64,000 nucleotides of DNA from Leptobacterium flavescens (GCF_010671605.1 NZ_JAABOO010000003.1:375993-439992); one strand, 5' to 3'; counted from the first letter of the stretch, positions 7,901 through 14,727 are shown. Translations and numbers: made by a program. Notes: generated by a model not told the origin, from the sequence alone.

Positions 7901-10346
7901 TACCAAAGGCAGTAACGACTCGATCGTAATCGTAGAAAAGTTTAGTTATGATCATGTGGGACGTTTAAAAAAGCATACCCATAAAATAGGAGAGCAGGAA
8001 GAAGAACTGATAGCTGAAAACACCTATGACAACCTGGGGCAGCTAATACAAAAGAAGGTTGGTGGGCTTTCCTCTCCCTCTGGGGGAGGTGCCGAAGGCG
8101 GAGGGGGTCTACAAACGGTGGACTATGCCTACAATATAAGAGGTTGGTTAAAGGCCATTAATGATACAGATGCCATTGGAGATGACTTGTTTGCATTTAA
8201 GCTGCACTATAATGATCCGGTTTCGGGTGCAGCCCTGTATAACGGGAATATCAGTCAAACCCGATGGAAAACAAAAAATACGGATCAAAGCTTAAAATCT
8301 TATAGCTATACCTACGATGCTTTAAACCGTATAAAGACAGCTACAGATAATACGGGTCGTTATAGCCTACAAAGCATTGACTATGATAAAAACGGAAATA
8401 TCCTTTCACTAAACCGGAGAGGGCATCTGGTAGAAACCCCGGATCCGGATATACTTTCAGACTGGGGAATTATGGATAGTCTGAGCTATAATTATGATAA
8501 CGGGAACAAACTGCTAAAGGTTAGGGACAATGGAAATAACACCTATGGTTTTAAAGATGGCAGTAATACCAACAATGATTATGAATACGACCTGAACGGG
8601 AACCTAAAACTGGACAGGAACAAGGGAATAGACTCCATTGCTTATAACTACCTGAACCTCCCGGAAATGATAGTAAAAGCAAACGACACGATCTTCTATG
8701 TGTATGATGCCAGCGGGATGAAACTTAAAAAAACCGTCAGGGAGGGAGGTTCCTTAACCACTACCGAATATGCCGGTAATTATATTTATAAGAATAACAA
8801 TCTGGAGTTTATCCATACTCCGGAAGGCTATATAGAACCCGGTGTTACGTCGAGCGCCTTGTCTGCTGACAGGCAGGGAGTCCAGACCTATGATTATATC
8901 TATCAGTATAAAGATCATCTGGGGAATATACGATTAAGCTATCAGGATAACCCGACTGTACTTGCTAATGACACCTTTGAAAGTGAAACGCATGGCTGGC
9001 TGGGAAGTTCTGCAACCATAACACCGGAAAACGGTAGGTTAAAGGTAAGTGTTAGAGATAGATGGAGGGGCGCTCAAAAATTCCTGGATGTTGAAGTTGG
9101 TGACACCATAAACTATAGACTGGAACTGGATAAAGCTACTACGGGTAGGCTTTTGCTGGTGTTATTTGAACATGACCAGGATTTGATTAAACTAAAGACC
9201 ACTGTTGTGAACTACGATGCCAATGGTATTTTAAGTGGTGAATATATAATAACCCATGGCTCCAAGCTCAGAATAAAAATAGAAAAGACAGACGGAGGTG
9301 ATCTTGGGGTACAGACCCATTATTATCTGGATAATGTAAGAGTAACAAAAAAGAATATTCAGATACGGGAAGAAAACAACTATTACCCCTTTGGGTTAAA
9401 ACATAGGGGGTATAATAATTTGATAAGCGGCCGGGATCATAAGTTTGGATATAATGGAAAAGAGCTGGATGAGGAATTAGAACTTAATTGGAGTGATTTT
9501 GGCGCAAGACGTCATTTACAGGAGTTGGGTAGATGGATGAGCATAGATCCGTTGGCAGATGAATATGATAGTTATTCACCATTTAACTCCATGATGAATA
9601 ACCCGATTAATTTTATTGACCCTGATGGAATGGCTGCCAGATGGATTCCCAGGGTTCTGGAAGATGGAACTGTAGTTTATATTGCAGAAGCCGGAGATAG
9701 CGCAGAAACACTCTCAAGCCAGTATAATATTAGCCAGGATGAAGCAGAAGCAATAACCGGAACTGAAGGAAATACCAAAATTAAGAAAGGAACCCAAATA
9801 TCCGGGCAAACTGTGAAAGATGCAACAGGGAGCGAAGTGCTTAAACTAAACTTGAAATCAGAACTTGCTACTGAGCAAAGGCAATTTGAGCAGATATTAT
9901 TTGCTTTCGATCATAGTAAAACAAAACCTTCTGAAGGTGATTTGTTCAGAACAAACTTCATAACAGACCCTGAAAATTACTTTAGGAATACGACGGGAGT
10001 TGGTTCATTATCTGGAACTGCATCAGTAGATTTAGGTGATAGAAATGTAAAAGTAACATATGATTTCCCACTATACAGACAAGGAACGTTGGAGAGCAAC
10101 CCAGGTGTCTTTTTATGGGTAAATAATTTTAATATGACTCACCAAAGAGGAATAAAATCCCCTTCTTTAAGACCTTTTGGTGCTAATACTGAAGGTTTTA
10201 TTGGAGAAACTTTAAACCCAAATACAAGACGAAGAGGGCCATACGACGGAAATTGGAATATAAATGTACATTCAAGTAATTATAATGCTATAAAGAAAAG
10301 AATAAGGAAAAAATTTCCTATTAATATTTCTTATTTTAAAAATTAA
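4971..10346 (+). CDS. Secreted RHS polymorphic toxin-type protein with Ig-like repeats and DUF6443 region
   Basis: A 1791-aa protein. It has a signal peptide (residues 1-21), then five ~80-residue repeats (about 35-435), each with a WYWQ core, a G-T-S stretch and a closing C-W. Next is a calcium-binding-type DTDGDGFGDD segment (~446), a DUF6443-like region (~490-620) and RHS/YD repeats (~650-1440). The RHS-associated core (YYPFGLKHRGY to NPINFIDPDGM) ends at ~1554. The last ~237 residues are a tip domain of unknown family, starting with a LysM-like stretch (YIAEAGDSAETLSSQYNIS); the tip DNA is visibly more AT-rich than the shell. Such tips are exchangeable toxins in characterised RHS systems, but I see no known catalytic motif here. 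The next gene starts 2 nt downstream and is the likely immunity gene. Confidence 0.85.
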   Translation: MSIKKYVLVVVLNFMCLTAFTQEEIPLNSLIEDFPAEDCPYVNSAPSVTNHCGYTQLSWSAVPPFNVSWYWQSTPNGTSTANSSTTINRTSGTVYYIRAKNYNTNCWGNSRAVNYTVNASPAIPPLPTVANGCGSVRITRDTPPSGQTWYWQSSATGTSTANSSSSILRAGGTVAYLRAKSNSGNCWGPTRTIRYSVPRVPSMPETVSINRSCGRTTLSRSNPPHGITWYWQSSANGTSRANSGTTITRTSGTVYYLRARNNSSGCWSAARRVNYSIIPTPVIPSMPTITNNCGSTVLRRRTPPSGQTWYWQSSANGTSRANSGASITRTSGSVYYLRARNNSNGCWGPSLAVSYTIDEVPPAPRNIRVTDGCNNVILTAGLPPAGESWYWQDSPAGTSTSISTLSIIRTTGSIYYIRSKSNNSGCWSTATEINYTVPRPVSWYADTDGDGFGDDSEMISSCNQPEGYVNNNRDRCPDTYGLYNGCEYIPVVLSSNRNYIYTRTPQVAMSVIDSTTIKNNTDLIEEVVYMDGLGRPEQQIALKQSPDKKDIITPVFYDSLGRQPKTHLPYKATGTIGNYRTNDQELAVQNYYNVHYPADFSEVAIEDINAYSEILFEASPLNRPLKQAAPGKAWKLDSGHEIEFAYQANSANDSVRLFRVGFTDNNTAAPYLISSSSYYSPAVLYKTITRDENHPGGETKNHTTEEFKDKQDRVILKRSYNYSSPSGGGREGVYDTYYVYDDFNNLTYSIPPGVDISDGVSTTELNELCYQYKYDHRNRMIGKKVPGKGWEDIVYNKLDQPILTQDANIRTQNKWIFSKYDAFGRLAYSGMYNSNKIRDSLQVAADAVSDQYELKTTTADTLAATPVYYSNHAYPVDNLQEIFTINYYDNYLFNRDSLLVPSDSIYGQAMVASVRGLATGSKIRVLGSDTWITTITIYDKKGRPIYTASKNNELHTTDITETKLDFTGRALETRSTHTKGSNDSIVIVEKFSYDHVGRLKKHTHKIGEQEEELIAENTYDNLGQLIQKKVGGLSSPSGGGAEGGGGLQTVDYAYNIRGWLKAINDTDAIGDDLFAFKLHYNDPVSGAALYNGNISQTRWKTKNTDQSLKSYSYTYDALNRIKTATDNTGRYSLQSIDYDKNGNILSLNRRGHLVETPDPDILSDWGIMDSLSYNYDNGNKLLKVRDNGNNTYGFKDGSNTNNDYEYDLNGNLKLDRNKGIDSIAYNYLNLPEMIVKANDTIFYVYDASGMKLKKTVREGGSLTTTEYAGNYIYKNNNLEFIHTPEGYIEPGVTSSALSADRQGVQTYDYIYQYKDHLGNIRLSYQDNPTVLANDTFESETHGWLGSSATITPENGRLKVSVRDRWRGAQKFLDVEVGDTINYRLELDKATTGRLLLVLFEHDQDLIKLKTTVVNYDANGILSGEYIITHGSKLRIKIEKTDGGDLGVQTHYYLDNVRVTKKNIQIREENNYYPFGLKHRGYNNLISGRDHKFGYNGKELDEELELNWSDFGARRHLQELGRWMSIDPLADEYDSYSPFNSMMNNPINFIDPDGMAARWIPRVLEDGTVVYIAEAGDSAETLSSQYNISQDEAEAITGTEGNTKIKKGTQISGQTVKDATGSEVLKLNLKSELATEQRQFEQILFAFDHSKTKPSEGDLFRTNFITDPENYFRNTTGVGSLSGTASVDLGDRNVKVTYDFPLYRQGTLESNPGVFLWVNNFNMTHQRGIKSPSLRPFGANTEGFIGETLNPNTRRRGPYDGNWNINVHSSNYNAIKKRIRKKFPINISYFKN
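5075..6290 (+). repeat. Five tandem ~240-bp repeats encoding Ig-like modules
   Basis: The WYWQ codons recur near 5174, 5416, 5659, 5899 and 6133, a spacing of 234-243 bp. Repeats 3 and 4 are nearly identical over SSANGTSRANSG, which suggests recent duplication or gene conversion. Confidence 0.75.
7137..7171 (+). repeat. In-frame dispersed-repeat-like insertion in RHS gene 2
   Basis: A G/C-rich near-palindrome (CTCTCCCTCAGGGGGAGG followed by a G-rich tail) encodes SSPSGGGREGV in the shell. It resembles the insert at 8068-8109 and intergenic elements such as 59241-59293. Confidence 0.45.
8068..8109 (+). repeat. Second in-frame dispersed-repeat-like insertion in RHS gene 2
   Basis: CTCTCCCTCTGGGGGAGGTG followed by CCGAAGGCGGAGGGGGT encodes SSPSGGGAEGGGG in the same reading frame as the insert at 7137. 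The palindrome plus GGTG plus C-GG-AGGGGGT layout is that of the intergenic repeat family. Confidence 0.45.
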
Positions 10347-10348
10347 CT

Positions 10349-10903
10349 ATGAAACAAAATATTTTAATCCTTCTATTATTATTTTCTTTCAGTTTGAGTA
10401 AGGCTCAACAGAAAGAATATTTACAAAAATTAAATGACTGTATTAATGAAAGAGTAAATCTTAAGATAAAAAAAATGTATGGGATTGACTCTTTTGATTA
10501 TTACAAATTAATTAATAAGGTTGAAGCTGTTGTTTTTAATAACCCTAATAAGGAAGGTTATATGGAATATGTCAAAAAAATTGAAAGCGGGAATTTTTCG
10601 AAAAATAAATTGATTGAAGAAGGTTTAGATGAAATGAATAGGACGGGCTTTTTCGTAAGTACACATATTGTCGATATTCTAAATAACTGCCCTTACATTG
10701 CTTTGAATGCAAATCAATTAGGAGAAACACCTATGAGCAAAAGGCAGAAGGTTATAGAACAATCCTATTCGAATTCGAATGCAAAGAATACTTTAATCGA
10801 TTACTTTAATTTGACCTCTATTAAAGACTTTGAACATATAGAATTCAGATCCCCTATACTAATAATGATTTTGGCTAATTATTTAAAGTTAAATCCTAGG
10901 TGA
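10349..10903 (+). CDS. Exported small protein, candidate immunity to the RHS tip
   Basis: A 184-aa protein that begins 2 nt after the RHS stop codon, so it is almost certainly co-transcribed and translationally coupled. A signal peptide (about residues 1-19, ending SKAQ) sends it to the periplasm or beyond. The mature protein is Lys/Asn-rich and mostly helical by composition; I recognise no family. In polymorphic toxin loci the gene directly after the toxin tip normally encodes its immunity protein. That rule, the AT-rich composition shared with the tip and the small size are the only grounds for the call. Export would suggest that the toxin acts in, or is neutralised in, the periplasm. Confidence 0.5.
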   Translation: MKQNILILLLLFSFSLSKAQQKEYLQKLNDCINERVNLKIKKMYGIDSFDYYKLINKVEAVVFNNPNKEGYMEYVKKIESGNFSKNKLIEEGLDEMNRTGFFVSTHIVDILNNCPYIALNANQLGETPMSKRQKVIEQSYSNSNAKNTLIDYFNLTSIKDFEHIEFRSPILIMILANYLKLNPR

Positions 10904-10931
10904 TTGATTTAGTATGATAATATTCTCGTTT

Positions 10932-11040
10932 GCTAGCACAGGACGTTTCTGACACTATAACTAATGATTTTTGATAACAGGTTTTTATTCAGAAATAGTA
11001 TTTCTAAAACGTATGGCACTAGTCTCAGACTAGTGCCAAC
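10932..11040 (+). repeat. 109-bp imperfect direct repeat with perfect hairpin, copy 1
   Basis: Matches 11714-11823 along its length (shared ACTAATGATTTTTG and TTATTCAGAAA blocks). It ends in a 10-bp perfect stem (GGCACTAGTC, loop TCA, GACTAGTGCC at 11015-11037) and then AAC. The two copies bracket the lipoprotein gene at 11124. Confidence 0.65.
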
Positions 11041-11113
11041 CGAAGACCTTTTTGCAAAGGCACATCCTATTGCGGCTCAAGTTCTTGACTTGGTGGTTGG
11101 CGGTACTGAATAA
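10964..11113 (+). pseudogene. Possible orphan RHS tip remnant (49-aa ORF)
   Basis: An ATG-started ORF of 49 codons reads through the hairpin repeat and ends FAKAHPIAAQVLDLVVGGTE, 10 nt before the next gene. The last ~22 residues look like a genuine protein C-terminus, with hydrophobic periodicity and reduced A/T bias, whereas the first part is repeat sequence. One reading is the tail of a displaced toxin tip left in front of its old immunity gene. It could also be chance. Confidence 0.25.
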
Positions 11114-11123
11114 AGAAAATTAT

Positions 11124-11615
11124 ATGAAAAATTATGTAGTCCTAATTTTAATATTGTTAACCATAGGTTGTAGACCTTACGATGAAAAAGAAGTAACCAT
11201 AACAAAGGATTATGTTATTAATCCCAATTGGGATAAGAATAGCAATAGTTTTGATGTGATAGTAATGAGGTCAAAAGAAGATTCTGAAAAAGTAAATCCC
11301 TCAACCGCAACATCACTTGAGCTTTTAAATAATTTAGTGAAAGATATGGAGTCTTCTTATGGAGCCAATGTTAAGTACAATGGTACAGATTATTCCAAAA
11401 GAAAGGTATACTTTAATAGGGACAATGGCTTTCTTTGGTGGGCAGATTTTCATAATTCAAAATCAACAAAAAAAGTTTTAGGCGAATTAAAAAAAGAAAC
11501 TTGGTATTTACTTGCAGGATTATCTAAAGTGAATACTTTATACTACGTTTATATAGATTCCACAGGTGAGTTGTATACAGTAAAAGTACCGGCATCAGAC
11601 TGGACGAATATTTAA
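11124..11615 (+). CDS. Small lipoprotein, possible orphan immunity protein
   Basis: I start it at the ATG at 11124 (163 aa) because that places a lipoprotein signal at the N-terminus: a hydrophobic stretch ending LLTIGC with Cys17 as the lipidation site. A longer frame begins at 11052 but encodes an unconvincing extension through repeat-derived DNA. The mature protein is ~145 residues with no family I recognise. It sits between two copies of the 109-bp hairpin repeat, downstream of an RHS locus, which is where displaced immunity genes collect. Role inferred from location only. Confidence 0.5.
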   Translation: MKNYVVLILILLTIGCRPYDEKEVTITKDYVINPNWDKNSNSFDVIVMRSKEDSEKVNPSTATSLELLNNLVKDMESSYGANVKYNGTDYSKRKVYFNRDNGFLWWADFHNSKSTKKVLGELKKETWYLLAGLSKVNTLYYVYIDSTGELYTVKVPASDWTNI

Positions 11616-11620
11616 ACTAT

Positions 11621-11643
11621 AACCGCTCAAATAGTGGTTTTTT
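11621..11643 (+). terminator. Intrinsic terminator of the lipoprotein gene
   Basis: ACCGCT, loop CAAAT, AGTGGT (one G-U pair), followed by a T run of six, just after the stop codon at 11615. Confidence 0.55.
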
Positions 11644-11713
11644 AATGTATAAGTCTTTTTAACTTGCTATGTTATTTACTCAGGCTTTGATGTAAAAAAG
11701 TGAGGAAAAGTTA

Positions 11714-11823
11714 TTTAGCGCAGAGTGTTTCTGGCGCTATGACTAATGATTTTTGTTAGCAGGTTTTTTATTCAGAAAGCGTATTTTTAAAATGTATAGC
11801 GCTAGTCACAGACTAGCGCCAAC
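11714..11823 (+). repeat. 110-bp imperfect direct repeat with hairpin, copy 2
   Basis: Second copy of the element at 10932. Its stem is GCGCTAGTC (11799-11807), loop ACA, GACTAGCGC (11811-11819). Compared with copy 1, an A-T pair is replaced by G-C on both arms, so the hairpin is kept by compensatory change. Confidence 0.65.
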
Positions 11824-11867
11824 TTAATCGTATTTATCCTAAACTAATTCTCCTGTATTTCTTCAGT

Positions 11868-11997
11868 TTTCATGAAGCAATTTTATATCATTAAAATATT
11901 AACGTATTGAAAATCAGTATCCTATTTTTATTTTCATGAAAGAAAAATCACATTCATGTAAAAGGAAATAAACTACCATTTTTAATGCTTACTTTGG
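11868..11997 (+). promoter_or_regulatory. Twin-palindrome promoter module, copy 3 (RNA unit A)
   Basis: TTTCATGAAG at 11868-11877, TTTCATGAAA at 11932-11941 (64 bp apart) and TACTTTGG at 11990-11997 (58 bp on). It shares the AATCAGTAT...TATTTT segment before the second palindrome with copy 4. Confidence 0.55.
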
Positions 11998-12003
11998 CTT
12001 TAT

Positions 12004-12261
12004 GAATTTCAATTCATAATAAAAAATGGTGGCTGTTTTCAACAGCTTCATCATTGGTGTTTAGTAATTAGCAAAGGTGGAACTTTCCGGGTTCTGATAC
12101 GATCTTTTCAATTTAAAGTTAAATACCAGACGGTTACAGAATTACTTTTGTTGTTTTTAGACTATTCTTCTAAAAGTTTTTCGATAAGCTTTGTCCGGTA
12201 AAATAGTTAGTTACAAAGTCGTTCAGACATATCATATACCCGGGTTCCGCCTTTGTTTTTT
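12004..12261 (+). ncRNA. Candidate structured small RNA, unit A
   Basis: It follows promoter copy 3 and has no plausible ORF. Visible hairpins: TATGAAT/ATTCATA (12001-12018) and GCTGTT/AACAGC (12032-12046). A long closing stem pairs CAAAGGTGGAAC (12072-12083) and CCGGGT (12087-12092) with ACCCGG (12238-12243) and GTTCCGCCTTTG (12244-12255), followed by six T. The 5' third aligns with unit B, whose closing stem is the same but with a 9-nt loop. Ends are estimated from the -7 box and the T run. Confidence 0.4.
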
Positions 12262-12395
12262 ATGTTTCTTCAAATAGCAACAGCATAATCTCCGTAGTAA
12301 AAGAAAATATAAGCCAGGATATTCCAATGATAATTGGAATACTCCTGTAAAATGTTATATGCCTAAACCTTATTTTACCCGGTATTTTTTTCAAT

Positions 12396-12524
12396 TTTCA
12401 TGAAACGTCTTTGTGTCATCACATTATCAACTAATTAATAATCAGTATCTTATTTTATTTTCACGAAAGAAAAATCATATACATGTAAAAAGAAATAAAC
12501 TACGGTTTTTAATGATTAATTTGG
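12396..12524 (+). promoter_or_regulatory. Twin-palindrome promoter module, copy 4 (RNA unit B)
   Basis: TTTCATGAAA at 12396-12405, TTTCACGAAA at 12459-12468 (63 bp apart) and TAATTTGG at 12517-12524 (58 bp on). Between the second palindrome and the -7 box it is nearly identical to copy 3. Confidence 0.55.
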
Positions 12525-12530
12525 CTACGT

Positions 12531-12631
12531 AAACTTTAATTTCATAATAAAAGGTGATTGTTGTTTTTTCAACATCATCAGGTATTTAGAACTTGCAAAG
12601 GTGGAGCCAGAACATCCACCTTTGTTTGTTT
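12531..12631 (+). ncRNA. Candidate structured small RNA, unit B
   Basis: About 100 nt after promoter copy 4. Hairpin 1 pairs TGAT and GTTG (12555-12563) with CAAC and ATCA (12570-12577) around a T6 loop. Hairpin 2 pairs CAAAGGTGGA (12596-12605) with TCCACCTTTG (12615-12624), a perfect 10-bp stem followed by TTTGTTTGTTT, i.e. a terminator. No ORF. Confidence 0.45.
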
Positions 12632-12766
12632 ATGCCATTCCCTCCGGATCGCCATTATACAGATCAGCATAGAGTAAAATACATTATTCAGTATTCCATC
12701 ACCATCCCAGCATTTTAATACAGATAATAGCCTTCTAAGCTTTTTAATTGCATGTTTTTCCCGGTT

Positions 12767-12895
12767 TTTCATGAAGTAACTTTTTATCATCAAATTTTTA
12801 GTGAGTTGATATACAGTGTTTTATTTTGATTTTTATGAAAGAAAAACTACATACGTGAAAATGAAATAAAACTGTCCTTTTAATTCCTAATTTAG
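12767..12895 (+). promoter_or_regulatory. Twin-palindrome promoter module, copy 5 (RNA unit C)
   Basis: TTTCATGAAG at 12767-12776, TTTTATGAAA at 12831-12840 (64 bp apart) and TAATTTAG at 12888-12895 (57 bp on). It is the most diverged copy. Confidence 0.5.
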
Positions 12896-12901
12896 TACCA
12901 G

Positions 12902-13018
12902 TTAGTTTATGATCACTGTTAACGCAGATGTTCAATTTGTGTATTATTTAAAGCTTGTTTAGTGATCATGCCCGGGCGGGATTTCGGAATTAAAACTCTG
13001 AAATTCCGCTTTTTTTTG
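12902..13018 (+). ncRNA. Candidate structured small RNA, unit C
   Basis: About 117 nt after promoter copy 5. A perfect 9-bp long-range stem (ATGATCACT at 12909-12917 with AGTGATCAT at 12961-12969) is followed by a strong intrinsic terminator: GCGGGATTTC (12976-12985) pairs with GAAATTCCGC (13000-13009), then eight T. No ORF is present. Confidence 0.5.
12976..13017 (+). terminator. Strong intrinsic terminator closing RNA unit C
   Basis: A 10-bp stem with one G-U pair, a 14-nt loop and a run of eight T. No protein gene lies upstream on this strand within 1.3 kb, so it must serve an RNA transcript. Confidence 0.65.
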
Positions 13019-13020
13019 TG

Positions 13021-13320
13021 ATAGGAATGGATTCCAAATTCCAAGATCCAAGCACCAAATTCCACCTCTCGACGAGCCTGTATCGAGCGCCCGCGTGCCG
13101 CTGAAGCTAAAGCGGAGGTGCAAGTCGAGATGCTCGAGGTGACATTCCTCTTAATACTTAGTACTACTACTCTACAACACCCCTAAGGTCCCCTCAAGGG
13201 GACAATGCTAACAACCACCAACATACACCGAAGCCTAAGCGAAGGAGTAACAACCAGCAACCATCTTTGTACTCACTACTCAATACTCATCCCGATAGCT
13301 ATCGGGACTCACTACTAAAC
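13021..13320. repeat. Mosaic island of dispersed repeats
   Basis: No gene. It contains CCAAATTCCA-type boxes (13030-13062), an element at 13064-13140 that matches the reverse complement of 59113-59206, an ACACCCCTAAGGTCCCCTC box (13179-13204), and the 18-bp perfect palindrome TCCCGATAGCTATCGGGA near 13290-13310. The same families recur at 26278-26507 and 59105-59850. Confidence 0.55.
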
Positions 13321-13321
13321 A

Positions 13322-13349
13322 CAAAAAACCCTCACTTTTCAGCAAGGGT
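13322..13349 (-). terminator. ahcY: Intrinsic terminator of ahcY
   Basis: Read on the minus strand: ACCCTTGCT, loop GAAA, AGTGAGGGT (fully paired with G-U wobbles), then six T. It lies just downstream of the ahcY stop. Confidence 0.65.
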
Positions 13350-13382
13350 CTCTTCTAATATCTCAAATCTGATATCTCAGAT

Positions 13383-14699
13383 CTAGTATCTATAATACTC
13401 AGGCTTATAAGGTCCTTCAACCTTTACACCGATATATTCTGCCTGATCTTCTTTTAGCTCGGTAAGCTCAGCACCTACTCTGGCAAGGTGAAGTTTAGCT
13501 ACTTTTTCATCCAGATGCTTAGGAAGCATATAAACTTCATTCTTGTAGTTCTCACTGTTGTTCCAAAGCTCGATCTGTGCCAGTGTCTGGTTAGTAAAGG
13601 AGTTACTCATTACAAAACTTGGGTGTCCGGTTGCACAACCTAAGTTTACCAGTCTACCTTCTGCAAGAAGAATGATATCGTTTCCGTTTACAGTGTACTT
13701 ATCTACCTGAGGCTTGATCTCTACTTTACTGTCTCCGTGGTTGTCGTTTAACCATGCCACATCGATCTCGTTATCAAAGTGTCCGATATTACAAACGATA
13801 GCTTTATCTTTCATAGCCTCGAAGTGCTCTCCTCTTACGATATCCTTGTTTCCTGTAGTGGTGATAACAATATCTGCATTCCCAACAACAGTTTCCAGTT
13901 TTTTCACTTCGTATCCGTCCATTGCAGCCTGAAGCGCACAAATAGGATCGATCTCGGTAACAGTAACGATAGAACCTGCTCCACGGAAAGAAGCTGCCGT
14001 ACCTTTACCTACATCTCCGTATCCACATACTACCACACGTTTTCCGGCAAGCATAACATCTGTAGCTCTTCTGATAGCATCTACCGCACTCTCTCTACAT
14101 CCGTATTTGTTATCAAACTTAGACTTGGTTACAGAATCGTTCACGTTAATGGCAGGCATTGGCAGAGTTCCGTTCTTCATACGATCGTACAGACGGTGAA
14201 CTCCTGTAGTTGTTTCTTCAGACAGACCTTTAATTCCGTCTACCAGCTCAGGATATTTATCCAGTACCATATTAGTAAGATCTCCTCCGTCATCAAGGAT
14301 CATATTTAACGGCTTTTTGTCTTCCCCGAAGAAAAGGGTTTGCTCAATACACCAGTCAAATTCTTCTTCATTCATTCCCTTCCAAGCATATACAGGAACA
14401 CCTGCTTCTGCAATCGCAGCAGCAGCCTGATCCTGGGTAGAGAAGATATTACATGAACTCCAGGTAACCTCTGCTCCGAGGGCCACTAAAGTTTCGATAA
14501 GAACAGCAGTCTGTATGGTCATATGCAGACAACCTGCAATACGAGCCCCCTTAAGCGGCTGCTCATTTTTATATTCTTCACGAAGCGACATAAGACCAGG
14601 CATTTCAGCCTCTGCCAGTTCGATTTCTTTTCTTCCCCAGCTGGCAAGAGAAATATCTTTTACTTTATAAGCTACATAAGGAGCTGTTTTTGTACTCAT
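13383..14699 (-). CDS. ahcY: Adenosylhomocysteinase
   Basis: A 438-aa cytosolic enzyme that hydrolyses S-adenosylhomocysteine to adenosine and homocysteine, pulling methylation reactions forward in the activated-methyl cycle. Family signatures are clear: the substrate-site [16 protein letters not shown], the Rossmann NAD motif CGYGDVGKG, and the C-terminal [17 protein letters not shown] and the KPEYYRY end. Length is normal for the shorter bacterial form. It stands alone, divergent from the phosphopantetheinyl transferase operon, with its own -7 box (TAACTTTG, minus strand, 14767-14774) and terminator. Confidence 0.97.
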   Translation of the reverse strand: MSTKTAPYVAYKVKDISLASWGRKEIELAEAEMPGLMSLREEYKNEQPLKGARIAGCLHMTIQTAVLIETLVALGAEVTWSSCNIFSTQDQAAAAIAEAGVPVYAWKGMNEEEFDWCIEQTLFFGEDKKPLNMILDDGGDLTNMVLDKYPELVDGIKGLSEETTTGVHRLYDRMKNGTLPMPAINVNDSVTKSKFDNKYGCRESAVDAIRRATDVMLAGKRVVVCGYGDVGKGTAASFRGAGSIVTVTEIDPICALQAAMDGYEVKKLETVVGNADIVITTTGNKDIVRGEHFEAMKDKAIVCNIGHFDNEIDVAWLNDNHGDSKVEIKPQVDKYTVNGNDIILLAEGRLVNLGCATGHPSFVMSNSFTNQTLAQIELWNNSENYKNEVYMLPKHLDEKVAKLHLARVGAELTELKEDQAEYIGVKVEGPYKPEYYRY

Positions 14700-14727
14700 A
14701 TCCTTTTTTATTTTTACATTCGTTAAA

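Noticed and set aside
10932-11823. Integron attC sites
   Set aside because: The paired 110-bp repeats around a cassette-like gene suggested attC, but the ends lack RYYYAAC/GTTRRRY cores and the hairpin has no extrahelical bases. No integrase is nearby.
12100-12240. Decayed minus-strand protein gene in the loop of RNA unit A
   Set aside because: One frame reads as plausible peptide pieces but is interrupted by three stops within ~50 codons and shows no match to unit B.
12578-12793. Minus-strand 71-codon ORF in the RHS downstream gap
   Set aside because: It overlaps the terminator stem of RNA unit B and the promoter of unit C on the other strand. The equivalent stretch in unit A is broken by stops.
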